A DNA stretch of 64,000 nucleotides from Planctomycetota bacterium (GCA_019912315.1 JAIOJA010000042.1:186001-250000); one strand, 5' to 3'. Positions 22,415-30,741 are shown, counted from the stretch's first letter. The notes: generated from the sequence alone by a model not told the origin. Translations and numbers: made by a program.

Positions 22415-23085
22415 TGCGCGTGAGCGCGGGTGACCCCCAGATCGCCGAAATGTTCGGGCTGCCGGTACACCCGCCGGGTGAATTTCTGCTTGAGAACGCG
22501 CAGGGGCGTCTTCAACTGCGCGACACACGCGACGGCGGGCCCGGCCCCCTGTATGTTGATTTTGACTCACCGGATATCATGCGCAGAGTCCGCGCGGGGC
22601 GAACCTTGCCATTGGCCCGGGCAATCCTGGGGCGCGGCGGCGGCAAACCGACGATGCTGGACGCGACGGCCGGCCTGGGGCGTGACGCTTACACGCTGGC
22701 CAAACTCGGCTGCGGGGTGATCGCTCTTGAGCGCTCGCCCGTGGTGGCGGCGCTGCTGAGCGACGGGTTGCGACGTGCGGGAATGGAGTTGGAGGTGTGC
22801 GTCACTGACGCCGTGGAATTCATGGCGGTCACCGAGCACCGCACGCAAGTGGTCTATCTGGACCCGATGTTTCCGGCGAGCAATCAATCGGCGGGCGTAA
22901 AGAAAGAGATGCAGTACTTCAGGGACCTGCTGGGCGCGGACGACACCGACGCCCTGTTTGAGGCGGCCATGCGATTCGCGACTTCGCGGGTTGTCATCAA
23001 ACGCCCGCAGCACGCGGCCCGGACGCACAAGCCCAATCACACGTTCGCAGGCAAGACGGTTCGCTTTGACGTGCACCTGGTTTGA
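22414..23085 (+). CDS. RsmJ-like class I SAM-dependent methyltransferase
   Basis: 223 residues. The SAM-binding motif I 'MLDATAGLGRDAYTLAKLGCGVIALERSP' and the catalytic 'VVYLDPMFP' motif, followed by the 'RVVIKRP' block, are characteristic of RsmJ, the 16S rRNA guanine-N2 (G1516 in E. coli) methyltransferase. The C-terminal 'KTVRFDVHLV' also fits that family. ATG 22414 overlaps the stop of the TPR gene; GTG 22411 is in frame and equally possible. It ends base-to-base against the convergent FecR-like gene. I am confident of the family and less so that the substrate nucleotide is the same. Confidence 0.82.
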   Translation: MRVSAGDPQIAEMFGLPVHPPGEFLLENAQGRLQLRDTRDGGPGPLYVDFDSPDIMRRVRAGRTLPLARAILGRGGGKPTMLDATAGLGRDAYTLAKLGCGVIALERSPVVAALLSDGLRRAGMELEVCVTDAVEFMAVTEHRTQVVYLDPMFPASNQSAGVKKEMQYFRDLLGADDTDALFEAAMRFATSRVVIKRPQHAARTHKPNHTFAGKTVRFDVHLV

Positions 23086-24591
23086 CTATTCCTGTACCCG
23101 GACGAACTCGACAAAGTCGAGTTCGAGTTTGTCGCCGACGTAGTGCAGCTTGAAATTTCGCAGCAGGTCACCGTGCTGCAGGAAGTGCTCGGCGTCCTTA
23201 TTGTCCGGAATCTCTTCGATGGGCAGGACAATCTCGAACCATTCACCGTTCGTTTCAGGGGTCAGAATCTGCTTGAACATGACCTCCGGGTTCTTCTTCA
23301 GCAGTTCAATTTCGTTCAGGGCGAACAACTCAAGCTCAAGCCGGCTGACATTCGTGGTGCGCAGGCGCACTCGCAGTACGGTGCCGGGCAGCACTTCAAA
23401 CGTCGGGTTGTGACGGAACGCGATGTAGCGCGGAGCCTTGTCCATGATCGCGATGCCGTCTTCGAGACGCTCACCCTCGTCATACATCCCCCCTGGCGGC
23501 GGCACGTCAAAATCTTCACGCACAAGCACTCGCGCCGGCAAATCCCTCAAGAAGCGATCACCCTTCCATGCCCTGGGCTCGCTGACGCCCCTCTCCGTCG
23601 CCTTACGCACGGTCGCCGCTGTCAGCGTCTCGCCCTGCAGACTGATCTCCCCCGCCAGACACGCAACTTCCTGCCCGTTGCGAATCGAATAAAACAAACC
23701 CGCGCCGTCCACCATCTCGGCCTTGAAGCCGTGCGCCACCGTGTGTACGGGCGTGCCAAGCGAAAGGTTGTCCACGTAAAGCGTGTCATCAGACAGCACG
23801 AACGTGTAGGTGTCGCTGACACGCTCCAGACGCAACTCCCCGTCAAAACGCGCATATGCGCCCCCCGCCAGCATGATGTCCACGGCGGAACGACCGGCCT
23901 TGAGTTGCACGCCCGAATACAAGACCTCATTCGGCTCAGGCTCGCGCCAATCCTGCACGCCATAGCAAAGTTGCACTCTTGGCGCTGTACCAATCAGCGT
24001 GGCAACCGCGATGCGCGTCTCGGATTCCGGCTCGGCTTTTGTTCCTTCCGGCTGCTTCGGCTTCGACGTGTCGACCGTGTCATCGGGCTGCCTGGGCTCG
24101 GGTTCCGCGTCGGGTTCCGGCTGTTTCGGCTTGGGCTTCTCGACCGTGTCATCGGGCTGTCGCGGCTCGGGCGCTGGCTCGTCGACTATGTCATCGGGCT
24201 GCGCGGGCTCCGGCTGTGGGCCGGGCGTGGGTTTGTCGATGGAGTCATCGGACTGCCGCGGCTCGGGTTGCGGCCCTGGCTCGGGCTGTACGGCGGGAAC
24301 GTTGACCGGCGCCGGCTGGTCGTCCCTGGCCTGGGGTGGTGGAGGTGCTGCGGGATTGGAACGGTTGGGCAGGAACAATTCCACGTTCATGCCGACGGCC
24401 AGAGCCACAACCAGCACCGCAGCGACCGCCACGACAAGCTTGATGTACAGGGCGCGGGTCTGCTTCCACACGGTGGCCTCGGCGGCCATGCGCGCCCGCA
24501 GTCGCCCCTTGAACGACGGGGGCGCCCCCCGCGCATTGTTGTGAGCGCGCTGAATCAGTTCGTCTATCGGATCGTTCGGTAGCTCACTCAT
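23086..24591 (-). CDS. FecR-like membrane protein, probable anti-sigma partner, with proline-rich repeat linker
   Basis: 501 residues. A cytoplasmic helical N-terminus of about 48 residues is followed by a membrane helix (about 49-71), a long Pro/Glu/Gln/Asp linker to about 195, and an extracytoplasmic FecR-type beta domain ('LYSGVQLKAGRSAVDIMLAGGAYARFDGELRLE', 'VAHGFKAEMVDGAGLF'). The C-terminal part is a separate beta-rich module around 'YIAFRHNPTFEVLPGTVLRVRLRTTNVSRLELELFALN', resembling carbohydrate-binding or LamG-like folds. It lies 39 bases after the ECF sigma gene on the same strand, so the N-terminal segment probably sequesters that factor. The linker carries four copies of an xQ(P/S)DDx(V/I) unit. 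Confidence 0.8.
   Translation of the reverse strand: MSELPNDPIDELIQRAHNNARGAPPSFKGRLRARMAAEATVWKQTRALYIKLVVAVAAVLVVALAVGMNVELFLPNRSNPAAPPPPQARDDQPAPVNVPAVQPEPGPQPEPRQSDDSIDKPTPGPQPEPAQPDDIVDEPAPEPRQPDDTVEKPKPKQPEPDAEPEPRQPDDTVDTSKPKQPEGTKAEPESETRIAVATLIGTAPRVQLCYGVQDWREPEPNEVLYSGVQLKAGRSAVDIMLAGGAYARFDGELRLERVSDTYTFVLSDDTLYVDNLSLGTPVHTVAHGFKAEMVDGAGLFYSIRNGQEVACLAGEISLQGETLTAATVRKATERGVSEPRAWKGDRFLRDLPARVLVREDFDVPPPGGMYDEGERLEDGIAIMDKAPRYIAFRHNPTFEVLPGTVLRVRLRTTNVSRLELELFALNEIELLKKNPEVMFKQILTPETNGEWFEIVLPIEEIPDNKDAEHFLQHGDLLRNFKLHYVGDKLELDFVEFVRVQE
24040..24300 (-). repeat. Degenerate tandem repeat encoding the proline-rich linker of the FecR-like gene
   Basis: Four imperfect units, each containing the plus-strand core TCATCGGGCTG or TCATCGGACTG within GC-rich flanks, encode 'RQSDDSID', 'AQPDDIVD', 'RQPDDTVE' and 'RQPDDTVD' separated by PEP/PKP runs. 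The spacing is uneven (about 33 to 84 bases), so copies arose by slippage or unequal exchange and then drifted. Confidence 0.7.
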
Positions 24592-24630
24592 CGCGTTCCT
24601 AATATAGAAACCCCACTCATTGGCCTCGGG

Positions 24631-25161
24631 TCAGGAAGATTCCCCAAAGCGTGCACGTAACTTCTGGCGGGCGCTCAGGATGGCCTGTTTGACGGCCCCG
24701 GCACTGGTACCCAGAACATCGGCAATCTCTGCCTGACTGAGCCCTTCGGCTGCGAACAGCAGGATCGCGCTGCGTTCCTGCTCTGGCAGTGTGGCGATAT
24801 ACTCCTCGACATGGCGCAACTGTTCCGCATCCGCGGCACGGGCCCTAGGTGCGTAAGGCTGGTTAGGTACCGCAGCCTTCTCTATGCGTGCGGTGCGCCG
24901 GCGCCTCGAACGAAACTCGTTCAAGGCAACATTGCGGGCGACGGTAAACAGCCACGCGCGCAGTGAGCCGCCGGTGAATGCCTTCGGGTTGCGCCACAGG
25001 CGAATGAAAGCCTCCTGGGCGGCATCCAGCGCGGAATTCTCGTCGCGGGTGACCGCACGGGCAAAGCGTACGACGGCGTCCTGGTGCGCGTCGATGATCG
25101 CGTCAAGGGCGCCTTCGTCGCCATCGACGAGGCGGATCACCAGTTCAAGGTCGGAAGACAT
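24631..25161 (-). CDS. ECF-family RNA polymerase sigma factor
   Basis: 176 residues with the two conserved parts of an extracytoplasmic-function sigma factor. Region 2 covers about 8-85 ('LVDGDEGALDAIIDAHQDAVVRFARAV', 'DAAQEAFIRLWRNP', 'RAWLFTVARNVALNEFR'). Region 4 covers about 115-170 ('ATLPEQERSAILLFAAEGLSQAEIADVLGTSAGAVKQAILSARQKLR'). There is no third region and no extra domain. The FecR-like gene directly downstream is the likely membrane anti-sigma or sensor. The gene is followed upstream on the same strand by the ABC transporter gene, with only 18 bases between them, so all may be one transcript. Confidence 0.93.
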   Translation of the reverse strand: MSSDLELVIRLVDGDEGALDAIIDAHQDAVVRFARAVTRDENSALDAAQEAFIRLWRNPKAFTGGSLRAWLFTVARNVALNEFRSRRRRTARIEKAAVPNQPYAPRARAADAEQLRHVEEYIATLPEQERSAILLFAAEGLSQAEIADVLGTSAGAVKQAILSARQKLRARFGESS

Positions 25162-25179
25162 TCAACAGCAGGTTAGCGG

Positions 25180-26829
25180 TTATCTGTAGGACGTAAATTC
25201 CCACACGATCAAGGCGCACTGGGCGGCAATCACGGCAAGTATGCCCCACAACAGCGTGCGGTGCACGGCGCGCGCGACGTCGTCTTCGCTGGTGGCCGGC
25301 GTCATGCCGAACATCGCCGCCAATGCGCCTCCGATAAAGCCGCTTACGGCGATCTTGGCCACGAGAAACTCAAACCACATGGGCGCCTTGTCCAACCCAT
25401 CCACCATCAGGTCCAGCGCCAGCCCTAGCGATGCCCCCTCATGCCCGGCCACATAGATCAGAGCCGACAGCGTAATGCCGGAAACCACCGCAAATGTCGT
25501 CGCGATACTGATGGCCACCACCTGCGCCAGAACGGCGGGCACCAACCCGAACGACTCGACGGACCATCGCCCCAGTGCCAGCGTCTCCAGCATTCCGGAG
25601 CGCACGCCGGATGACAGACGCGCGGCCTGCGCGGCGCCAAGTTTGCCGGCGATTAATGCCGCCGCGCCGAGTGGCAGCACGACTCGCACCAGGGTGTGCC
25701 CGGTAGCCTGCAGAATCTCCTGGAGCAGCAGGGGCTCAACCAGTTCCGGGCGCGGGAGTTGCTCGAAGATGAAGTAAGCAACCGTGCCGCCGATCAGCAG
25801 TGAGCCGAGAAACGAGAACAATTGCGAGCCGGGGTTCAGCCCGTCGCCGAGAACCTTCTTCAGCACGAACAGCGGCCGGCGTATGCGCAGCAGCCCCCAT
25901 ACAAACGCCAGAGGGCTGAGTACCGCGCCGCCCAGCATGTTCATGCCTTCGGCAAGCTTGCTCTTCGCGGCCGCGACCATCGGGTTTACGGGGCGACCGG
26001 CTTCGATGCGCAACTCGCCGACTTCACGCTCAACGGGCGCGAGGCCGTCGATGCCGACCTTGCACTCGAGAATATGCACAACCTTCGCGCCGCCCGCGCG
26101 GTCCACTTCTGGCGGCTCTTGACCTGTAAACACATGCGGGTCGTGCGTGATGACAATGACGACGCTTTCTTTGCGCCTCGCGTAGTCCGTAAGCTCACGC
26201 GCAAGCGACTTCGCCGCCACTGCGTCCAACCCGGCGGTCGGCTCGTCGGCAATCACCAGCGCTGGGGCGGGTTCGTTCTCGCCACGTTTCAGCAATGCTC
26301 TCACGGCAGACAGCCTCATGCGTTCGCCGCCGCTGGCGTGGCTGACCCGGCTGGGCAGGCTCATCAGGTGAAAGCGTGCGGCCAGCCGGTCGGCGTGGGT
26401 GCCTGCGGACTCGCGGTTCAAGCCGCTGAACAGCCGCAGGTTTTCGAGCGTGCTCAGCCCGTCGATGAACCCGAGCTTTTCGGATTGTGGCAGGTAGGCG
26501 ATCTGGTTGCGTGCGCCCGGGTTGTAGCTTTCGCCGCTCCAGACATCGTGGGCGATGCCGAGCGCGTCTTTCAATTCGACTTCGCCGCTGACTTTCACAC
26601 GCGGACTGGCAAGTTCGCCAAGCCCTAGCAACGCACGCACAAAGCTGGACTTGCCGCTGCCGCTGGGGCCCCACAGCACGTAGAGCCTGCCCGCTTCAAG
26701 TGTGACAGGCTTTTGCAAACGCAACGCATCTGCACCCAGCCGCACTTCAAGGCTCTCAACCTTGAGTGACGCACCCAGCCCGGCGGTTGCCGGCCTGGTT
26801 TCGGGATCGGCTGTTGCAACGTCGGTCAT
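25180..26829 (-). CDS. ABC ATPase fused to MlaE-like permease
   Basis: 549 residues combining two usually separate subunits. Residues about 23-260 are an ABC ATPase: Walker A GPSGSGKS at 54-61, signature ASGGE at 165-169 (variant of LSGGE), Walker B LVIADEP at about 191-197, and switch His in VITHDP. From about 330 to the end is a polytopic region of five or six helices with MlaE/DUF140-like features: the 'SSGVRSGMLETLALGRWSVESFGLVPAVLAQVVAI' block and the C-terminal 'GGALAAMFGMTPATSEDDVARAVHRTLLWGI' block. MlaE systems move phospholipids between membranes. The upstream gene overlaps by four bases and encodes a one-helix exported protein that could be the MlaD-like partner. Lipid transport is an inference from permease similarity. 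Confidence 0.75.
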   Translation of the reverse strand: MTDVATADPETRPATAGLGASLKVESLEVRLGADALRLQKPVTLEAGRLYVLWGPSGSGKSSFVRALLGLGELASPRVKVSGEVELKDALGIAHDVWSGESYNPGARNQIAYLPQSEKLGFIDGLSTLENLRLFSGLNRESAGTHADRLAARFHLMSLPSRVSHASGGERMRLSAVRALLKRGENEPAPALVIADEPTAGLDAVAAKSLARELTDYARRKESVVIVITHDPHVFTGQEPPEVDRAGGAKVVHILECKVGIDGLAPVEREVGELRIEAGRPVNPMVAAAKSKLAEGMNMLGGAVLSPLAFVWGLLRIRRPLFVLKKVLGDGLNPGSQLFSFLGSLLIGGTVAYFIFEQLPRPELVEPLLLQEILQATGHTLVRVVLPLGAAALIAGKLGAAQAARLSSGVRSGMLETLALGRWSVESFGLVPAVLAQVVAISIATTFAVVSGITLSALIYVAGHEGASLGLALDLMVDGLDKAPMWFEFLVAKIAVSGFIGGALAAMFGMTPATSEDDVARAVHRTLLWGILAVIAAQCALIVWEFTSYR

Positions 26830-28034
26830 CGATTATCTTTGGCCAGTGGCGGCATGATCCATTCGTACTCGACCTTGCCCGTGTTCTCTGGCCTGATCAC
26901 CAGCAACGGCTCGTTGGTGATATCCAGACTTGTGCGCAGTGCGTAAGCCAGCAGAAGGCGCGGGCCGCCTTCACTGGTGAGCAGGCGGCGCTTCGCAAAA
27001 TCGGCGGCGTAGCCTTCGGCGGCCTCAAGCACGTGATGTTCGTTCTCGAGCCAGCTCGGCTTCAGGGCGTTCTCGTAGAGTTTCGGGCCCCACTTGCCCT
27101 CGAACTTCGCGATAAAGTCGGCGCGCCGCTTGTTCAGCACGGTGTTGAACGCCTTTTCGATGTCGCCGCGCTTTTCATTGATGAACTTTTCGACCTCTTC
27201 CTCAAGCGCGATGCGCAACGCCGCGGCGCGCTCTTCGGTCAGGAAGTCCTTGTTGGTCTTCTCGGACTCTTCTTTGTCGCCCCACCAGCCCTTGACCCAA
27301 TCTTTCACGTCCTTGTAGGTGTTCTCAGCGCCTTCGCCGGTTTTGCGCATGATGCCTTCCGCCACCCCGCTGACGCCGATAACTTCCCAGGCGCGGTTCG
27401 CCAGGCGATTGAGCAGCTCTTCCTCAAGGGGCGCCATTTCCGTGCGCAGGTCGGTGACTGTCTCGTTCAGCAGCGTCGAGTCCTCCTCATCCAGGTCCTC
27501 GAACGAAGTCGTCAACTCCCTGGTCACGCGCTCCTTCAGGTCGGGCAGCACGGATGTCTCGATCGCGGGCCAGATTGCGTCGCGGGCGATCACGAGTTCT
27601 TCGCGCGGAATGTCCGGGCTGATGATCAGACGGAAGGCATCTTCTACGCTGAGTGTCGGGCTGGCGCCGCGCAACTTACCGCCCGCTGACATAGCGCCCG
27701 CCTGCGATGGCGTCAGCAGCACTCGCACGTTGTCGGTTGACGCGTCAACACTGGTCACGCCGATCACACGCCCGACGATTTCGGCCTTGCCGTCCTTACC
27801 CTCACGAAAAACCAGCACGCCTTCGCGCACTTTCAGCTCTGCGGGAACGTTGCAGACAACCTGCGCTGCGGCATCAGGCGAGGCTTCGCGGCTGATTTCC
27901 GCCAAACCATCGGCGGCGCGGGCCGCGCCTTCGGTGTTACCGACGATTGCGAAAGCGACCAGCAGGGCAATTACAGTGGCGCAACCCGCCGAGATACGGG
28001 CAAGGCGCTGCCAGCGATAAGATCGATCCCACAT
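26826..28034 (-). CDS. One-helix exported protein, possible divergent MCE/MlaD-like partner of the ABC fusion
   Basis: 402 residues. Strong GGAGGTG precedes ATG 28034. A basic start and a membrane helix (about 15-32) are followed by a beta segment, 'LKVREGVLVFREGKDGKAEIVGRVIGVTSVDASTDNVRVLL' (about 68-109), which has the spacing of an MCE domain. A long helical region follows ('EDLDEEDSTLLNETVTDL', 'AALRIALEEEVEKFINEKRG'), possibly a coiled coil, with a final beta end. Its stop overlaps the ABC-permease start (ATGA), so production is coupled. MCE proteins pair with MlaE permeases, which fits. The MCE match is by pattern only and should be treated as tentative. Confidence 0.6.
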   Translation of the reverse strand: MWDRSYRWQRLARISAGCATVIALLVAFAIVGNTEGAARAADGLAEISREASPDAAAQVVCNVPAELKVREGVLVFREGKDGKAEIVGRVIGVTSVDASTDNVRVLLTPSQAGAMSAGGKLRGASPTLSVEDAFRLIISPDIPREELVIARDAIWPAIETSVLPDLKERVTRELTTSFEDLDEEDSTLLNETVTDLRTEMAPLEEELLNRLANRAWEVIGVSGVAEGIMRKTGEGAENTYKDVKDWVKGWWGDKEESEKTNKDFLTEERAAALRIALEEEVEKFINEKRGDIEKAFNTVLNKRRADFIAKFEGKWGPKLYENALKPSWLENEHHVLEAAEGYAADFAKRRLLTSEGGPRLLLAYALRTSLDITNEPLLVIRPENTGKVEYEWIMPPLAKDNR

Positions 28035-28173
28035 GAGGCACCTCCGCCAGCATTGTACTTCCTGACAGCCCGCTTGTGATTACACAGCCGGGGCGGATTT
28101 GGAGGGAGTCGCAGGCTCACACAAAGCCACAAAGGCGGCTATGGAAAACTCCGCTCGCACCATAACAGCGTAG

Positions 28174-28202
28174 TTCAGAGCCCCAGCCGAAAGGCTGGGG
28201 AC
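28174..28202 (+). repeat. REP-like hairpin element, copy 1
   Basis: TTCAGAG leads into an eight-base stem (28181-28188 with 28193-28200) closed by a GAAA tetraloop, followed by AC. It is the forward member of an inverted pair in the gap between the Ser/Thr kinase end and the exported protein start. The element matches copies at 28296-28326 and 47451-47475. Confidence 0.8.
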
Positions 28203-28295
28203 GAACACCGGTGGCGTTCGAACTGAATCCGGACGAGATCAATCCTCGGAACACAGTGCGTTCCTGCGGTTCGTTCGCTGCGCGAACTGCCGCGT

Positions 28296-28326
28296 GTCCC
28301 CGACTTTTCAGCCGGGGCTCTGAATT
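28296..28326 (-). repeat. REP-like hairpin element, copy 2 (inverted)
   Basis: Reads on the minus strand as TTCAGAG followed by an eight-base imperfect stem (28310-28317 with 28298-28305, one G-T pair), a GAAA tetraloop at 28306-28309, then AC. With copy 1 it forms a head-to-head pair about 93 bases apart, the layout of paired REP sequences. The spacer contains its own palindrome GTTCG-CTGCG-CGAAC. The element also sits directly behind the kinase stop and could act as its transcript end. Confidence 0.78.
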
Positions 28327-28327
28327 G

Positions 28328-29758
28328 CTAACTCCGCTGGCTGTCGCCTGGTTTTTTCGGTGAGGGCAGTTTGACGGACTTGCTGGTGGGCATTCTGACG
28401 CTGGTGCCAGGCTTGATTGGCGGCTTGCGCAAACTACTGGTGGTCTTGTTGCCGGCGGGCACCGGTTTGCGAATGCCGGTTGAGTGGCTGCTGCCGCTGC
28501 GCGTGCTTTGCCCGGGCAGTTTCACGCTGCTGCCGTCAGGCTTCATGCGGCCGGAACTCTGCCCGCTGATCGGCTGGAACTTACCAGTGGAATGGCCGAC
28601 TTTGGTGATGCGCTGGCTTGAGTGCGGGTCGCTGCTGAGGCTGAAGTGAAAGGGGCTGCTGGTGTCGGCGTCCGGTTTGTACTGAAGGTCGGCGGCGCCC
28701 TCCAGCACTTCCGTAATGTCGTCCACCACCTCGCGGGCGGTCTGATACCGGAAATCGCGTTCTTTGCTCATCATCTTTTCGATGAAGTAGTGCATGTGAA
28801 CGCTGATCTTGCCGCCCTTCAGGGAGTGCTGGTTAAGGCCTTCCATCACCTGCTTGGCCATGACTTCCATGCTGTCCTTGCCGCTGAACGGCAACTCGCC
28901 GACGACCATGTGATACAGCGTCGCGCCAAGGCTGTAGATGTCCGCCCGGATATCCAGGTCCGCCATGCCCTTGGCTTGCTCCGGGCTGATGTACTGGACC
29001 GTACCGCAGGTTTCGTCTTCATACTGCCCCGCGAGGTCCTTGCGAATCGGCGCCGCAAAACCAAGGTCAACCAGCATTACGCGCCCGTCCTTGCTCCACA
29101 TGATGTTGTCGGGCTTCACGTCGCGGTGAACCACGCCGCGCTCTTGCATATACGCCAGGGCGCGCGCGGCCTCGGTGATTACGTAAATCGCCTTTTGCTC
29201 GTCGAAGGGTCCGTCTCGATCAAGCAGATCCTGGATGCTGGGCCCGTCGATGAACTCCATGCTCATGAAGTACAGCGGGTTTTCTTTGCCGGCCTTGCCG
29301 TACTCGAAGCCCTTGGCGATGGACTCGCACTCGAACTCTTTCAGCAGCTTGCCCTCACGGACGAAGCGTTCAACGAACTTGGCGTTCTTGAGGTGCTTGG
29401 GAAACAGCACCTTGAGGGCGCACTTGCGACCCGTCTGTTTGTGGCTGACCAGGAAGACGGTCGCCATACCACCCTGCCCGATCTCCTTGTGGACTTCGAA
29501 GATCGAAATGCGGTTGGCCTCCTGCACCGTAACGTGGTCGCCAACTCCGGGTATGTCCATGCCACCGCCCGCCAGGTTGTCGGCCTGTTCGGGCGTCAGG
29601 AACTTCTTCTTCAGAGCGATCTGTACAAGCGGAAGGTCCACCCCCTTTTGTTCTTTCAGGGCGGCCTGCAGGTCCATGCATTGCTGGGCCTGCTCTTTCT
29701 GAATGAGCCCCTGCTTCACAGCCAGGGCCATCAGGAGCATTTCCTGCTTGTTCGCCAT
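28328..29758 (-). CDS. PknB-type serine/threonine protein kinase
   Basis: 476 residues from ATG 29758, two bases after the stop of the small upstream gene; an upstream ATG at 29803 would overlap that gene. An N-terminal helical domain (1-75) precedes the kinase: glycine loop GQGGMA at 94-99, lysine K116, catalytic HRDVKPDN with D213, and the APE-equivalent SPE in GTVQYISPEQ. The metal-binding motif is DLG at 231-233 where most kinases have DFG; DLG is also found in active bacterial kinases. The C-terminus from about 350 is a disordered Ser/Thr/Pro/Lys-rich tail, a likely phosphorylation substrate. There is no membrane helix or PASTA domain, so it is cytosolic. Confidence 0.93.
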   Translation of the reverse strand: MANKQEMLLMALAVKQGLIQKEQAQQCMDLQAALKEQKGVDLPLVQIALKKKFLTPEQADNLAGGGMDIPGVGDHVTVQEANRISIFEVHKEIGQGGMATVFLVSHKQTGRKCALKVLFPKHLKNAKFVERFVREGKLLKEFECESIAKGFEYGKAGKENPLYFMSMEFIDGPSIQDLLDRDGPFDEQKAIYVITEAARALAYMQERGVVHRDVKPDNIMWSKDGRVMLVDLGFAAPIRKDLAGQYEDETCGTVQYISPEQAKGMADLDIRADIYSLGATLYHMVVGELPFSGKDSMEVMAKQVMEGLNQHSLKGGKISVHMHYFIEKMMSKERDFRYQTAREVVDDITEVLEGAADLQYKPDADTSSPFHFSLSSDPHSSQRITKVGHSTGKFQPISGQSSGRMKPDGSSVKLPGQSTRSGSSHSTGIRKPVPAGNKTTSSLRKPPIKPGTSVRMPTSKSVKLPSPKKPGDSQRS

Positions 29759-29760
29759 TG

Positions 29761-30048
29761 TCAGGCGTCGTCCTTCGTGTCGTCGATCAGGATTTCGTCG
29801 CACATTCTGTGGACGCCGTTGATCACGAGCACGGTGATCAACTCCCGTTCCATGTTGGGGAATTCGTCGATGGTGTCCTTGATGTTCATCAACCGATCGC
29901 GAATTTCCGCTTCAAGCCCGTCGATTCTGCGGGACAGCTCCGGATGCTGCTGCTTGATGACCCGCACGCGATCGAACAGTTTGGTGACCATGCCCGGCGT
30001 CGGGGCCGGTTCGTGCTTCTGCTTGTCCGCCTTGGACTTGGAGCCCAT
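29761..30048 (-). CDS. Small coiled-coil protein upstream of the Ser/Thr kinase
   Basis: 95 residues from ATG 30048, with AGGA seven bases upstream (a TTG at 30051 is adjacent). The N-terminus is basic and Pro-rich. The rest is helical with heptad-like leucines and isoleucines ('RVRVIKQQHPELSRRIDGLEAEIRDRLMNIKDTIDEF'). There are no cysteines other than one near the acidic end. It lies two bases before the kinase start, so the two are almost certainly co-translated. I know no family for it; substrate or adaptor of the kinase is the natural hypothesis. Confidence 0.7.
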   Translation of the reverse strand: MGSKSKADKQKHEPAPTPGMVTKLFDRVRVIKQQHPELSRRIDGLEAEIRDRLMNIKDTIDEFPNMERELITVLVINGVHRMCDEILIDDTKDDA

Positions 30049-30222
30049 CAATAGATCCTTTACAGCGTTAGTTTACGACAAATGCCGCGTCTTGTGCAGT
30101 TATTTCGTTCTACCCGATTGAGACCCAGAGCGTATCATGCTTCCACCGCCACTTCATCTGTGGGGAAAGTCGGCCCGGCCCGCCGGTCCGTACCTTGAGG
30201 TAGCAACAAACGGAGATGTGAG

Positions 30223-30741
30223 ATGAGTTACCGAATGATCGCGGCCCTGTGCTTGATGCTGGCTTTTACCTTTGCGGGCATTGGTCTGATCCAGGGCCAG
30301 GACCAGAACAAGGACGCCAAGAAGGAAGCCAAGGGTGACGAAAAGCCGGATAAGAAAGATGAAAAGGCCGAAGACAAGCCGCTCACCAAGAAGGAGTTCG
30401 ACGTCCTGATGGAAGAGATCGAGGACGCTTGGAACAAGCTCAAGTTCGACAACCGCAAGAAGATGGGCGACAAGGCCGCCGAGTCCGCTGACACAATCGC
30501 GGAGGCCGCCGTAAAAATCATGCGCTACGACGGCGAAGTCCTGAAGGGCGACGACAAGGGCAAGAAGGCGCGCGACCAGAAGGACTTCAAGGAGTGGGTC
30601 GAGGCGCTGGAAAAGGCCGCCAAGGACTATTCCAAGTACGCCAAGAAGGGCGACTGGGACAAAGCCAGCGAAGCCAAAGACAAGATCAACGAGTCCTGCG
30701 GCAATTGCCACGACGCATACGAGCCGGAAGAAGAGGACTAA
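30223..30741 (+). CDS. Exported cytochrome c'-like protein with one C-terminal haem site
   Basis: 172 residues. A signal peptide (about 1-25) is followed by a highly charged Lys/Asp/Glu spacer (residues 28-55) and a helical region consistent with a four-helix bundle. One haem-binding motif, CGNCH, lies at 159-163 near the C-terminus, the position typical of class II cytochrome c (cytochrome c'). Such proteins bind NO or CO or move electrons in the periplasm. The Lys-rich N-terminal spacer is unusual. No oxidase or cytochrome maturation gene is nearby. The haem-bundle call is firm; the precise class is by motif position only. Confidence 0.8.
   Translation: MSYRMIAALCLMLAFTFAGIGLIQGQDQNKDAKKEAKGDEKPDKKDEKAEDKPLTKKEFDVLMEEIEDAWNKLKFDNRKKMGDKAAESADTIAEAAVKIMRYDGEVLKGDDKGKKARDQKDFKEWVEALEKAAKDYSKYAKKGDWDKASEAKDKINESCGNCHDAYEPEEED

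Noticed and set aside
23143-24582. 479-codon plus-strand frame
   Set aside because: Antisense to the FecR-like gene; it has no start signal and a Leu/Arg/Gly-rich random composition.
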